A program made the position numbers and the translations under genes. The notes beneath the pieces were generated by a model. It did no database searches. It saw only the letters and a program-made list of their open reading frames with translations, and was not told the DNA's origin. Source: Hyphomicrobiales bacterium (GTDB lineage Bacteria; Pseudomonadota; Alphaproteobacteria; Rhizobiales; Kaistiaceae). From it: a DNA stretch of 64,000 nt. Below, piece after piece: positions 15,469 to 23,717 of this stretch (within the stretch, counting starts at the first letter, position 1; each line of letters opens with the position of its first letter). The DNA lies in assembly GCA_017305635.1 (NCBI GenBank), contig JAFKKF010000012.1, positions 1-64,000 of the forward strand, in the 5' to 3' direction.

Positions 15469-16575
15469 ATGAAATCCAAATGGCTGGGAATGGCTTCGAT
15501 CACCGCGCTGATGATCGGCGCCCAGGTCAGCGGCGCCTTCGCCGCGGGCCTCGACGACCTGATCGCTGCCGCCAAGAAGGAAGGCACGCTCACCACCATC
15601 GCGCTGCCCCATGACTGGTGTGGCTACGGCGCCGTGCTCGACGGCTTCAAGGCCAAGTACGGCCTCGAGGTGAACGAGCTGAATCCCGACGCCGGCTCGG
15701 GCGACGAGATCGAGGCGATCAAGGCGAACAAGGGCAATACCGGCCCGCAGGCGCCGGACGTCATCGACGTCGGCCTCTCCTTCGGCCCCTCCGCCAAGGC
15801 CGACGGCCTGATCCAGCCCTACAAGGTCTCGACCTGGGACACGATCCCGGATTCGGCCAAGGATGCCGACGGTTACTGGTACGGCGACTATTACGGTGTG
15901 CTTGCCTTCGCGGTGAATACCGACATCGTCAAGAACGTGCCGAAGGACTGGCCGGACCTCGCCGGCGCCGACTACAAGAACGCCGTCGCCTTCGCTGGCG
16001 ATCCGCGCGTCTCGAACCAGGCCATCCAGGCGGTCTATGCCGCCGGCCTCTCGGCCGCCGGCGGTGACGCCGCCAAGGCGGGCGATGCGGGCCTGCAGGC
16101 CTTCGCCGCGATCAACAAGGCGGGCAACTTCGTGCCGGTGATCGGCAAGTCGGCCTCGCTGGCGCAGGGCTCGACCCCGATCGTCATCGCCTGGGACTAC
16201 AATGCCCTCTCCTGGCGCGACACGCTCGACGGCAACCCGCCGATCGAGGTCGTGGTGCCGAAGACCGGCGTCGTCGCCGGCGTCTACATCCAGGCGATCA
16301 GCGCCTACGCGCCGCACCCGAACGCGGCGAAGCTGTGGATGGAATACCTCTACTCGGACGAGGGCCAGCTCGGCTGGCTGAAGGGCTATTGCCATCCGAT
16401 CCGCTTCAACGACCTTGCCAAGAACGGCAAGATTCCGGCGGACATGATGGCCAAGATGCCGCCGGCGGAATCCTATGCCGCGGCGGCCTTCCCGAGCCTC
16501 GACGAGCAGGCGGCGGCCAAGGAGGTCATCACCAAGCAGTGGGACACGGTGGTCGGCGCCGACGTCGCGAAGTAA
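15469..16575 (+). CDS. ABC transporter periplasmic substrate-binding protein
   Basis: 368 aa, family 1/6 binding protein of the Fe3+/putrescine/2-aminoethylphosphonate type. Signal peptide about 1-25 ending at FAA. The mature protein starts GLDDLIAAAKKEGTLTTIAL, a pattern common in the iron and aminoethylphosphonate subgroup (LI-x-AAKKEG). YYGVLAFAVNTDIV forms the ligand-cleft strand. It is the first gene of the operon with two permeases, the ATPase and a phosphonate monoester hydrolase, which favours an organophosphorus ligand. GGGAG lies 8 bases before the ATG. A strong hairpin after it may favour its higher expression. Confidence 0.88.
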   Translation: MKSKWLGMASITALMIGAQVSGAFAAGLDDLIAAAKKEGTLTTIALPHDWCGYGAVLDGFKAKYGLEVNELNPDAGSGDEIEAIKANKGNTGPQAPDVIDVGLSFGPSAKADGLIQPYKVSTWDTIPDSAKDADGYWYGDYYGVLAFAVNTDIVKNVPKDWPDLAGADYKNAVAFAGDPRVSNQAIQAVYAAGLSAAGGDAAKAGDAGLQAFAAINKAGNFVPVIGKSASLAQGSTPIVIAWDYNALSWRDTLDGNPPIEVVVPKTGVVAGVYIQAISAYAPHPNAAKLWMEYLYSDEGQLGWLKGYCHPIRFNDLAKNGKIPADMMAKMPPAESYAAAAFPSLDEQAAAKEVITKQWDTVVGADVAK

Positions 16576-16584
16576 GCTGAAGGC

Positions 16585-16620
16585 GACGCGCCGCCCGCCG
16601 GACCCGGCGGGCGGCGCGTC
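16585..16620 (+). terminator. Very stable hairpin between binding protein and permease genes
   Basis: Complementary arms 16585-16601 and 16604-16620 give at least 15 bp of uninterrupted G/C-rich stem, followed by CTTTGC. In binding-protein operons such a hairpin commonly protects the upstream mRNA and partly terminates, raising binding protein over permease levels. Confidence 0.6.
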
Positions 16621-16680
16621 CTTTGCATGACGTCAAAGTCATCCGAACCGAATCCAGGCCGACTGACCGAACGGGGGCAC

Positions 16681-17589
16681 ATGGTCGACCAGTCCGAGGC
16701 GCAGGCGATCGCCATCCCGGCACAGCCGGCACCGGCGCGCGCCTCCACCTTCTCCTGGGCCTGGATCGGCGTCACCCCGTTCCTCGCCTTCGCCGTCCTC
16801 TTCCTCATCGCCCCGACGCTGTTCCTGATCGTCGGCGCCTTCCAGGACGCGCAAGGCCACTTCACCCTCGCCAATCTCGCCGACCTGGCGCAGCCCTCGA
16901 TCGTGCGCGCCTACCGGATAAGCCTCGAGATCAGCATCACCTCGGCGATCCTCGGCGCCATCTTCGGCTCGTTGATCGCGGCCGCCGCGGTCCTCAACGG
17001 GCTGCCAGGCTGGCTGCGCCCGACGCTCCTCACCTTCTCCGGCGTGGCCTCGCAATTCGCCGGCGTGCCGCTTGCCTTCGCCTTCCTCGCGACCCTCGGG
17101 CGGACCGGCCTCGTCACCTATCTCCTCAACACCTATCTCGGCTTCAACCTCTACTCGACGGGCTTCAACCTCCTCTCCTTCTGGGGCCTGACGATCACCT
17201 ACCTCTATTTCCAGATTCCGCTGATGATCCTGATCATGACGCCGGCCCTCGACGGGCTGAAGCGCGAATGGCGGGAAGCATCGGCGATCCTCGGTGCCAG
17301 CACCTGGCAATACTGGCGCTACGTCGCCCTGCCGGTGCTCTGGCCGAGCCTCCTCGGAGCGACGCTGCTCCTCTTCGCCAATGCCTTCGGAGCGGTCGCC
17401 ACCGCCTATGCCCTCACCGGCTCCTCGCTCAACATCGTCACCATCCTCCTCTTCGCCCAGATCCGCGGCGACGTGCTGCACAATGCCAATCTCGGCTATG
17501 CGCTGGCCTTCGGGATGATCCTCATCACCGGCGTCTCGAACGGCGCCTATATCTGGCTGCGCAGCCGCGGCGAGCGGTGGCTCAAATGA
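16681..17589 (+). CDS. ABC transporter permease (PotB/PhnU-like)
   Basis: About 302 aa from ATG 16681 (MVDQSEAQ). The in-frame ATG 16627 would add 18 polar residues. Six membrane segments, beginning about residue 28 (FSWAWIGVTPFLAFAVLFLI). The cytoplasmic EAA loop is present: WREASAILGASTWQYWRYVA, which docks on the ATPase. The next permease starts inside its stop codon (ATGA). It forms a heterodimeric channel with that subunit. Confidence 0.88.
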   Translation: MVDQSEAQAIAIPAQPAPARASTFSWAWIGVTPFLAFAVLFLIAPTLFLIVGAFQDAQGHFTLANLADLAQPSIVRAYRISLEISITSAILGAIFGSLIAAAAVLNGLPGWLRPTLLTFSGVASQFAGVPLAFAFLATLGRTGLVTYLLNTYLGFNLYSTGFNLLSFWGLTITYLYFQIPLMILIMTPALDGLKREWREASAILGASTWQYWRYVALPVLWPSLLGATLLLFANAFGAVATAYALTGSSLNIVTILLFAQIRGDVLHNANLGYALAFGMILITGVSNGAYIWLRSRGERWLK

Positions 17590-18374
17590 AGAGCAGCAAG
17601 GTCGGCCCCTGGCTCGCGATCATCCTCGGCGCGCTCTATTTCATCGTCCCGCTGATCGCGACCTTCGAATTCTCGCTGCGCATGAAGCGCGGCCAGTACA
17701 GCTTCGAGGCCTATCGGATCGTCCTCGCCGATCCGCAGTTCCGGGCGACCTTCCTATTCTCCACGATCGTGGCGCTCGCGGCGATCGTGGTCGGCGCGCT
17801 GCTCGTGGTGCCGACCGCCTATTGGGTCCAGTTGCGGCTGCGGCGGCTTCGCCCGCTGATCGAGTTCATCACCCTCCTGCCGCTCGTCATCCCGGCGATC
17901 GTCATCGTGTTCGGCTATATCCGGATGTACAACTCGTCCTCGATCCTGCCGCTCACCTCGACGGCGGCGGGAACGAACGTGCTGCTCACCATCGGCTACG
18001 TCACGCTGGCGCTCCCCTACATGTACCGCGCGGTCGATACGGGGCTCCGCGCCATCGACGTGCGCGTGCTGACCGAGGCGGCACAGAGCCTCGGCGCCGG
18101 CTGGGGGCGCATCCTCTTCCGCGTCATCTTCCCGAACGTGCGCGTGGCGGTGCTTTCCGGCGCGTTCCTCACCTTCGCCATCGTCATCGGCGAGTTCACC
18201 CTCGCCAGCCTCCTCAACCGGCCGGCCTTCGGGCCCTACCTCCAGCTCATGGGCGCCAACCGCGCCTACGAGCCGTCGGCGCTCGCGATCATCGCCTTTG
18301 CCGTAACCTGGGCCTGCATGGGCCTCATCCAGCTTGTCGGGCGCGGCGCACGCGGCGCGACGCCAGTGCGCTGA
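17586..18374 (+). CDS. ABC transporter permease (PotC/PhnV-like)
   Basis: 262 aa; start ATG 17586 overlaps the previous stop by 4 bp. Six membrane segments beginning WLAIILGALYFIVPLIATF. The EAA loop reads LTEAAQSLGAGWGRILFRVI. This is the second half of the transmembrane channel. Stop and next start are separated by 12 bases containing the ATPase ribosome binding site (GGAGAG). Confidence 0.88.
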   Translation: MKSSKVGPWLAIILGALYFIVPLIATFEFSLRMKRGQYSFEAYRIVLADPQFRATFLFSTIVALAAIVVGALLVVPTAYWVQLRLRRLRPLIEFITLLPLVIPAIVIVFGYIRMYNSSSILPLTSTAAGTNVLLTIGYVTLALPYMYRAVDTGLRAIDVRVLTEAAQSLGAGWGRILFRVIFPNVRVAVLSGAFLTFAIVIGEFTLASLLNRPAFGPYLQLMGANRAYEPSALAIIAFAVTWACMGLIQLVGRGARGATPVR

Positions 18375-18386
18375 CGGAGAGTGCTC

Positions 18387-19457
18387 ATGAAGTTCCTCGA
18401 GCTCGAAGGCATCCAGAAGGTCTACGGTCCGAACACGGTCGTGCAGGACTTCAACCTGTCGGTGGACAAGGGCGAGTTCGTCACGTTCCTCGGGCCGTCC
18501 GGCTGCGGCAAGACGACGACGCTGCGCATGATCGCCGGCTTCGAAATACCGAGCGCCGGGGCGATCCGCATCAACGGCAAGGACGTCACCAACCTGAAGC
18601 CGAACCAGCGCCAGATCGGCATGGTCTTCCAGGCCTATGCGCTCTTCCCCAACATGACGGTCGCCGACAACGTCGCCTTCGGGCTGAAGGTGGCCGGGCA
18701 GTCATCGGAGGCGATCAGGAAGCGCGTCGGCGAGATGCTCGATGTGATCAAGCTGCCGCAATTCGGCGACCGCTATCCTTACCAGCTCTCCGGCGGCCAG
18801 CAGCAGCGCGTCGCGCTCGCCCGCGCGCTCGCCATCAAGCCGCAGGTATTGCTGCTCGACGAACCGCTCTCCGCTCTCGATGCCAAGATCCGCCTGTCGC
18901 TCCGCGAGGAGATCCGCTCCCTCCAGCGTTCGCTCGGCATCACGACCATCTTCGTGACCCACGACCAGGAGGAAGCGCTGTCCATGTCGGACCGCATCGT
19001 GGTCATGAACGAGGGTCGCGTCGAGCAGATCGGCGCTCCCTTCGAGGTCTACAACTTCCCGCGCACGCGTTTCGTCGCTTCCTTCGTCGGCACGCTCAAC
19101 ATCCTGCGCGGCAAGGTGGTGGACGGGGCGAGCGGCCGCATCACCATAGACGACCAGCAGGTGATCGCCGGCCGCTCCATGGGCAACCTGCAGAATGGCG
19201 AGGTGCGCTCGGTTGCGCTTCGTCCGGAATCGGTGACGCTCAACGGCGCCGGCGAGAAGCGGAACGCCATGCAGGGCATCATCGAGGAAGTGAGCTTCCT
19301 CGGCGCGGTAGTGCGCATGCGCGTGCGCTTCCGCGACAATGCCATTTCGCTCGATACCTTCAACAATCCGGGTGCGCCGCCACCCGAACGCGGCGCGCCG
19401 GTGACGGTCAGCTTCCAGCCGGAGGATCTCCTCGTCCTCGAGGGCGAAACCCACTAG
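18387..19457 (+). CDS. ABC transporter ATP-binding protein (PotA/PhnT/FbpC-like)
   Basis: 356 aa from ATG 18387, placed 7 bases after GGAG; GTG 18381 is in frame but too close to it. Walker A GPSGCGKTTTLRM, Q-loop in QIGMVFQAYALFPNM, signature LSGGQQQRVALARA, Walker B VLLLDEPLSALD, H-loop FVTHDQEEAL. A TOBE domain occupies the last 110 residues. Energises the importer formed by the two preceding permeases. Confidence 0.93.
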   Translation: MKFLELEGIQKVYGPNTVVQDFNLSVDKGEFVTFLGPSGCGKTTTLRMIAGFEIPSAGAIRINGKDVTNLKPNQRQIGMVFQAYALFPNMTVADNVAFGLKVAGQSSEAIRKRVGEMLDVIKLPQFGDRYPYQLSGGQQQRVALARALAIKPQVLLLDEPLSALDAKIRLSLREEIRSLQRSLGITTIFVTHDQEEALSMSDRIVVMNEGRVEQIGAPFEVYNFPRTRFVASFVGTLNILRGKVVDGASGRITIDDQQVIAGRSMGNLQNGEVRSVALRPESVTLNGAGEKRNAMQGIIEEVSFLGAVVRMRVRFRDNAISLDTFNNPGAPPPERGAPVTVSFQPEDLLVLEGETH

Positions 19458-19480
19458 GCGAGAGAGCCGGCGCGGCAGCG

Positions 19481-20986
19481 ATGCGGCCCAACGTCCTTCT
19501 CATCACGGCCGACCAGTGGCGCGGCGACTGCCTCGGCATTGCCGGGCATCCGGTAGTGAAGACGCCGAACATCGACCGGCTGGCGTCGCGGGGCACCTGG
19601 TTCGCGCGGCACTATACGCAGTGCTCGCCCTGCGGCCCGTCGCGCGCCAGCCTCTATACCGGCCTCTACCAGATGAACCACAGGGTGGTCAGGAACGGCA
19701 CGCCCCTCGACCGGCGCCACGACACGATCGCGCTCGCCATGCGCCGCCTCGGCTACCGCCCTACCCTCTTCGGCTATACCGACCAGGCCGCCGATCCGCG
19801 GACGGAACCACCGGACTCGCCGTGGTTGCGCACCTACGAGGGCATCCTGCCCGGCTTCGAGGTCGGCCTTCGCCTGCCCGAGGACCCCGAGCCGTGGCTC
19901 GACCGGCTCGTCGCGCGCGGCCACGAGAGGCCGGCGAATTTCTGGGACATCTACCGGCCTGCCGATGGCGGCGGAAAGCCTTCCCGTGCGCCGGCCCGAT
20001 TCTCCGAGGACGAGAGCGAGGCCGCCTTCCTCACCGATGCCTTCCTCGACTGGCACGCGACGCAGGGCGCCGAACCCTGGTTCGCGCACGTCTCCTATCT
20101 CAGCCCGCATCCGCCCTTCGTCGCGCCGGCGCCGTTCAACGACCTCTATGACCCGGCGAGCGGACCTGCCTTCCGCGCTGCGCCCTCCGCCGGGGCCGAG
20201 CGCGAGCTCCATCCCCTCCTCGCCTTCCTCCACGACACGACAATGCGTGATCACTACATCGTCGGCGCCGGCAAGGACCGCGTCGCGGACTGGAGCGAGG
20301 ACGCCTTCCGCCTCATCCGCGCGACCTATTGGGGCATGGTCAGCGAGGTCGACCGGCAGATCGGACGGCTGGCCGAGAGGATCGGCGACGACACCGTCAT
20401 CATCCTCACCTCCGACCATGGCGAGATGCTCGGCGACCATTTCATGCTGGGCAAGGCCGGTTTCTTCGACCAGGCCTTCCACGTGCCACTCATCATCGCC
20501 GATCCGCGGCGCGCCGGCGCCGGTCGGGTCGACGCCTTCACCGAGGCGGTCGACGTCATGCCGACCGTGCTGGCGCTTGCCGGCGGCGAGGCGCCGCGGC
20601 ATCTCGATGGATGCTCGCTCGCGCCCTTCCTTGCCGGCGAGGCGCCCACCAGCTGGCGGGACGCGATCCATTTCGAGTTCGACTTCCGGGACGTCGAGCA
20701 TGGCACGGCGCAGGCCACGCTCGGGCTCGCGCTCGATACCTGCTCGCTCGCGGTGCATCGCGGCGCCCGCTTCAAGTACGTGCACTTCGCCGGCCTGCCG
20801 CCGCTCCTTTTCGATCTCGAGCAGGATCCCGACGAGCTGGCAAACCTCGCCGAAGATCCCGCCTTCGCCGATGCGCGGCTCGCTTCCGCCGAGGCGCTGC
20901 TCGCCTGGCGCGCGGCGCATCTCGACCGGACGCTCACCGGCCTCCTGCTGACGCCCGGCGGCGTGGTGGACGGACGCGCGCCCTGA
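19481..20986 (+). CDS. Phosphonate monoester hydrolase/sulfatase-family enzyme
   Basis: 501 aa, alkaline-phosphatase superfamily. The formylglycine motif CGPSRAS has Cys51, to be converted by a maturase not in this window. Metal ligands appear in LLITADQWRGD and TSDHGEMLGDH. Segments such as TGLYQMNHR, TPLDRRHDTIALAM, HFEFDFRDVEHG and FKYVHFAGLPPLLFDLE closely follow the rhizobial phosphonate monoester hydrolase, which also cleaves phosphodiesters, rather than typical aryl sulfatases. There is no signal peptide, so it would act on cytoplasmic substrate delivered by the upstream importer, 23 bases away. A sulfatase role cannot be excluded. Confidence 0.85.
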   Translation: MRPNVLLITADQWRGDCLGIAGHPVVKTPNIDRLASRGTWFARHYTQCSPCGPSRASLYTGLYQMNHRVVRNGTPLDRRHDTIALAMRRLGYRPTLFGYTDQAADPRTEPPDSPWLRTYEGILPGFEVGLRLPEDPEPWLDRLVARGHERPANFWDIYRPADGGGKPSRAPARFSEDESEAAFLTDAFLDWHATQGAEPWFAHVSYLSPHPPFVAPAPFNDLYDPASGPAFRAAPSAGAERELHPLLAFLHDTTMRDHYIVGAGKDRVADWSEDAFRLIRATYWGMVSEVDRQIGRLAERIGDDTVIILTSDHGEMLGDHFMLGKAGFFDQAFHVPLIIADPRRAGAGRVDAFTEAVDVMPTVLALAGGEAPRHLDGCSLAPFLAGEAPTSWRDAIHFEFDFRDVEHGTAQATLGLALDTCSLAVHRGARFKYVHFAGLPPLLFDLEQDPDELANLAEDPAFADARLASAEALLAWRAAHLDRTLTGLLLTPGGVVDGRAP

Positions 20987-21895
20987 TCACGCCTTGTGGT
21001 GCGCGTGCCAGTGCCAGGCGATGTCGATGCGCCGGGGCAGCCAGACCTTTTCCTTGCCCGCCACGTAGTCGATGAAGCGCGCCAGCGCGGCCGCCCGGCC
21101 CGGCCGGCCGACGAGGCGGCAATGAAGGCCGACCGACATCATCTTCGGCGCGCCGTTCCGCCCCTCCTCGTAGAGCGTGTCGAAGGAGTCCTTCAGGTAG
21201 GTGTAGAACTGGTCACCCGAGTTGAAGCCCTGCGGCGTCGCGAAGCGCATGTCGTTGGCGTCGAGCGTGTAGGGGATGATCAGGAACCTGCCCTTCGGCC
21301 CGTCGACCCAGTACGGCAGGTCGTCGGCATAGGCGTCGGACGAATAGAGGAAGCCGCCCTCCTCGGCCGCCAGCCGGATGGAGTTGATCGAGGAGCGCCC
21401 CTGGTAGAGGCCGAGCGGGCGCGTGCCGGTCACCTCGGTGTGGATGCGAACGGCTTCGGCGATCTCGCGCCGCTCCTCGTCGTCGCGCTTGTCCTTCATC
21501 TCCACCCACTTGAGGCCGTGGCTGGCGATCTCCCAGTCCGCCTCCTTCATGGCGGCGACGGCATCGGGATTGCGCGCCATGGCCGTGGCGACGCCATAAA
21601 CCGTTACCGGCACCCGGCGGCTGGTGAACATCCGCCACAGGCGCCAGAAGCCGGCGCGCGAGCCATATTCGTAGATCGACTCCATGTTGGCGTGGCGCAT
21701 GCCCGGCCAGGGCTGCGCGCCGACGATCTCGGAGAGGAACGCCTCCGACGCAGCGTCGCCATGGAGGATGTTGTTCTCGCCGCCTTCCTCGTAGTTGACG
21801 ACGAACTGCACGGCGACATGGGCGCCGCCGGGCCATTTCGGATCCGGCGGGTTGCGGCCATAGCCGATCATGTCGCGGGGATAGGTCTCGGTCAT
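20987..21895 (-). CDS. puuE: Allantoinase PuuE (polysaccharide deacetylase fold)
   Basis: 302 aa, full length for the cofactor-independent allantoinase family involved in purine (urate) catabolism, which opens the allantoin ring to allantoate. Characteristic stretches are MIGYGRNPPDPKWPGGAHVA, VNYEEGGENNILHGD, EIASHGLKWVEM and GLHCRLVGRPGRA. The polysaccharide-deacetylase-like fold lacks the usual metal-binding D-D-H set. No other purine catabolism genes are in the window. Its stop directly abuts the stop of the convergent hydrolase (TGATCA). Confidence 0.88.
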   Translation of the reverse strand: MTETYPRDMIGYGRNPPDPKWPGGAHVAVQFVVNYEEGGENNILHGDAASEAFLSEIVGAQPWPGMRHANMESIYEYGSRAGFWRLWRMFTSRRVPVTVYGVATAMARNPDAVAAMKEADWEIASHGLKWVEMKDKRDDEERREIAEAVRIHTEVTGTRPLGLYQGRSSINSIRLAAEEGGFLYSSDAYADDLPYWVDGPKGRFLIIPYTLDANDMRFATPQGFNSGDQFYTYLKDSFDTLYEEGRNGAPKMMSVGLHCRLVGRPGRAAALARFIDYVAGKEKVWLPRRIDIAWHWHAHHKA

Positions 21896-21962
21896 CTGCT
21901 GTCGCCCGTCTCGTTGTCCGACGCCTACTCTTCGGGGGCGCGGCGGATTTTACAAGCCGCCG

Positions 21963-22817
21963 TCAGGTCGCGTCCTTCCCCGGCTCCGCGGCGGCCGCCC
22001 GCGCCCCATCGGCCTTCTCGCGCCGGTTCCAGGCATTCCAGCTCACCGGCAGGGTCGCAAGGTAGACCAGCGTCGCCACCGTCGTCGTCTCCCAGGGATA
22101 GGTGACGAAGAGGGCCGCGACCGCGACCAGCACCACGAAGAGCGGCAGCACCATGTCACGGCGGATGCGCTGGCCGACCAGCTTGCCCGAGAAGGTCGGC
22201 ACGCGGCTGACCATCAGGAGCGCGATGGCGAGCATATAGACGAGCACCAGCGGCGCGGTCCACTTGCCGTGCGGCGTGCCGATGAATTCCATGTAGACGG
22301 GGAGGAGCACGGTCATCGCGCCGGCCGGCGCCGGCATGCCGGTGAAGTAGTTGCCCTGCCATTCCGGGCGGCTCGGATTGTCGAGCGCGACGTTGAAGCG
22401 CGCCAGCCGGAGGGCGCAGCAGATGGCGAAGATGAGCGCGGCGATCCAGCCGAGCGAGCGCACGTCGCCGAGCGTCCAGATGAAGAGGAGGATCGCCGGC
22501 GCGACGCCGAAATTGACGAAGTCGGTCAGCGAGTCGAGCTCGGCGCCGAAGCGTGAGGTGCCGCGGAGAATCCGCGCCACGCGCCCGTCTATGGCGTCGA
22601 GCACGGCGGCAATGCCGATGGCGAGCACGGCGACCTCGTAGCGGCCCTCGATGCTCATGCGGAGCGAGGTCAGCCCGGCGCAGAGCGCGAGCAGCGTCAC
22701 CACGTTCGGCAGCAGCGGCCGGACGGGAATCTGGCGCCCCCTCTCCGCGAGCTGGCGGCGCATGCGCGCCATGCGCGGGCCCTCGTCCTCGGGCTCGAAG
22801 GGCGGGAACAGCGTCAT
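21963..22817 (-). CDS. pssA: CDP-diacylglycerol-serine O-phosphatidyltransferase
   Basis: 284 aa integral membrane enzyme making phosphatidylserine from CDP-diacylglycerol and serine. The CDP-alcohol phosphotransferase signature is complete: DGRVARILRGTSRFGAELDS followed by LTDF. Several membrane segments follow, for example LVLVYMLAIALLMVS. It begins one base after the psd stop, so the two consecutive phosphatidylethanolamine steps are co-transcribed in the order psd-pssA. The C-terminal tail is Ala/Lys-rich. Confidence 0.93.
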   Translation of the reverse strand: MTLFPPFEPEDEGPRMARMRRQLAERGRQIPVRPLLPNVVTLLALCAGLTSLRMSIEGRYEVAVLAIGIAAVLDAIDGRVARILRGTSRFGAELDSLTDFVNFGVAPAILLFIWTLGDVRSLGWIAALIFAICCALRLARFNVALDNPSRPEWQGNYFTGMPAPAGAMTVLLPVYMEFIGTPHGKWTAPLVLVYMLAIALLMVSRVPTFSGKLVGQRIRRDMVLPLFVVLVAVAALFVTYPWETTTVATLVYLATLPVSWNAWNRREKADGARAAAAEPGKDAT

Positions 22818-22818
22818 C

Positions 22819-23511
22819 TCAATCGATCCTGACCATGCGCTCGCGCGCCTCCGGGCCGAAGCGGGCGATCACCGTCTCGCCGGCAATCGCCGTCTGGCCG
22901 ACGGCGACCAGCACCTCGGCATTGAGCGGAAGATAGAGGTCGACCCGCGAGCCGAAGCGGATCATGCCGATGCGCTCGCCCTGCCCGATCTCGCGGCCCG
23001 CCTCGGTGAAGCTGACGATGCGGCGCGCCACGAGGCCGGCGATCTGGACGACGCCGATGGCGCCTGCCCGGCTCTCGATGACGAAGCCGTTCCGCTCGTT
23101 GAACTCGCTCGCCTTGTCGAGCTCGGCGTTGAAGAATTTCCCCGGCGTATAGGCGATGCGCGCGATCCGCCCGGCTACCGGCGCGCGGTTCACGTGCACG
23201 TTGAACACGTTCATGAAGATCGACACGCGGCGACGGTCGCGGTCGCCGAGCACCAGTTCCTTCGGCGGCTGGACCACGGTGATCGCCGAGACCCGCCCGT
23301 CGGCCGGGCTGACCGCGATCGCCGAGTCGACCGGCGTCACGCGCTTCGGGTCGCGGAAGAAGCAGATGCACCAGACGGTCAGGATCGCGCCGATCCAGCC
23401 GAGCGGCTGCCAAAGCCAGAACAGCACCAGCGTCGCCACCGCAAAAGCCGCGATGAAGGGCGTGCCCTCGCGGCGGATCGGAACGAGGATGGAGCCGATG
23501 GAATGGAGCAT
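22819..23511 (-). CDS. psd: Phosphatidylserine decarboxylase proenzyme, short type
   Basis: 230 aa from ATG 23511. The longer open frame to 23829 reads through palindromic repeat DNA and is rejected. It converts phosphatidylserine to phosphatidylethanolamine. One or two N-terminal membrane segments ([16 protein letters not shown]) precede the decarboxylase core ([24 protein letters not shown]). Self-cleavage to the pyruvoyl subunit is expected at the Gly-Ser of [13 protein letters not shown]. It is the first gene of psd-pssA. Confidence 0.92.
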   Translation of the reverse strand: MLHSIGSILVPIRREGTPFIAAFAVATLVLFWLWQPLGWIGAILTVWCICFFRDPKRVTPVDSAIAVSPADGRVSAITVVQPPKELVLGDRDRRRVSIFMNVFNVHVNRAPVAGRIARIAYTPGKFFNAELDKASEFNERNGFVIESRAGAIGVVQIAGLVARRIVSFTEAGREIGQGERIGMIRFGSRVDLYLPLNAEVLVAVGQTAIAGETVIARFGPEARERMVRID

Positions 23512-23559
23512 CGCGCGCCCGTTATGGCGGTCCGGGCGCGGTGGGGCAAGCGGGCGAAT

Positions 23560-23694
23560 GCGCCCCCTCCACCATCCTTCGGATGGTCCCCCTCCCCCGC
23601 TTCGCAGGGGAGGAGCCAGGTCGCGACCTTGATGAAGGAGGTTCCTCCCCCGTTTACGGGGGAGGGGGACCGCCGAAGGCGGTGGAGGGGGCGC
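23560..23694. repeat. Two inverted copies of a dispersed palindromic repeat
   Basis: Unit A (about 23560-23617) begins GCGCCCCCTCCACC and unit B (about 23640-23694) is its reverse complement, ending GGTGGAGGGGGCGC. Each unit contains two small stem-loops: CACC...GGTCC with a CTTCGG-like loop, and CCTCCCCCG/CGGGGGAGG. A third copy is at 63733-63784. The pair resembles a REP/BIME-type element. It lies between psd and the Atm1 gene and could act as a transcription attenuator. Confidence 0.75.
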
Positions 23695-23717
23695 TGGTGA
23701 CCGTGTGGAGCACCGGC

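Noticed and set aside
17822..19480. Long plus-strand frame running into the phosphonate hydrolase gene
   Set aside because: It overlaps the permease and ATPase genes out of frame and is Arg-rich. The hydrolase begins at ATG 19481, where family similarity starts.
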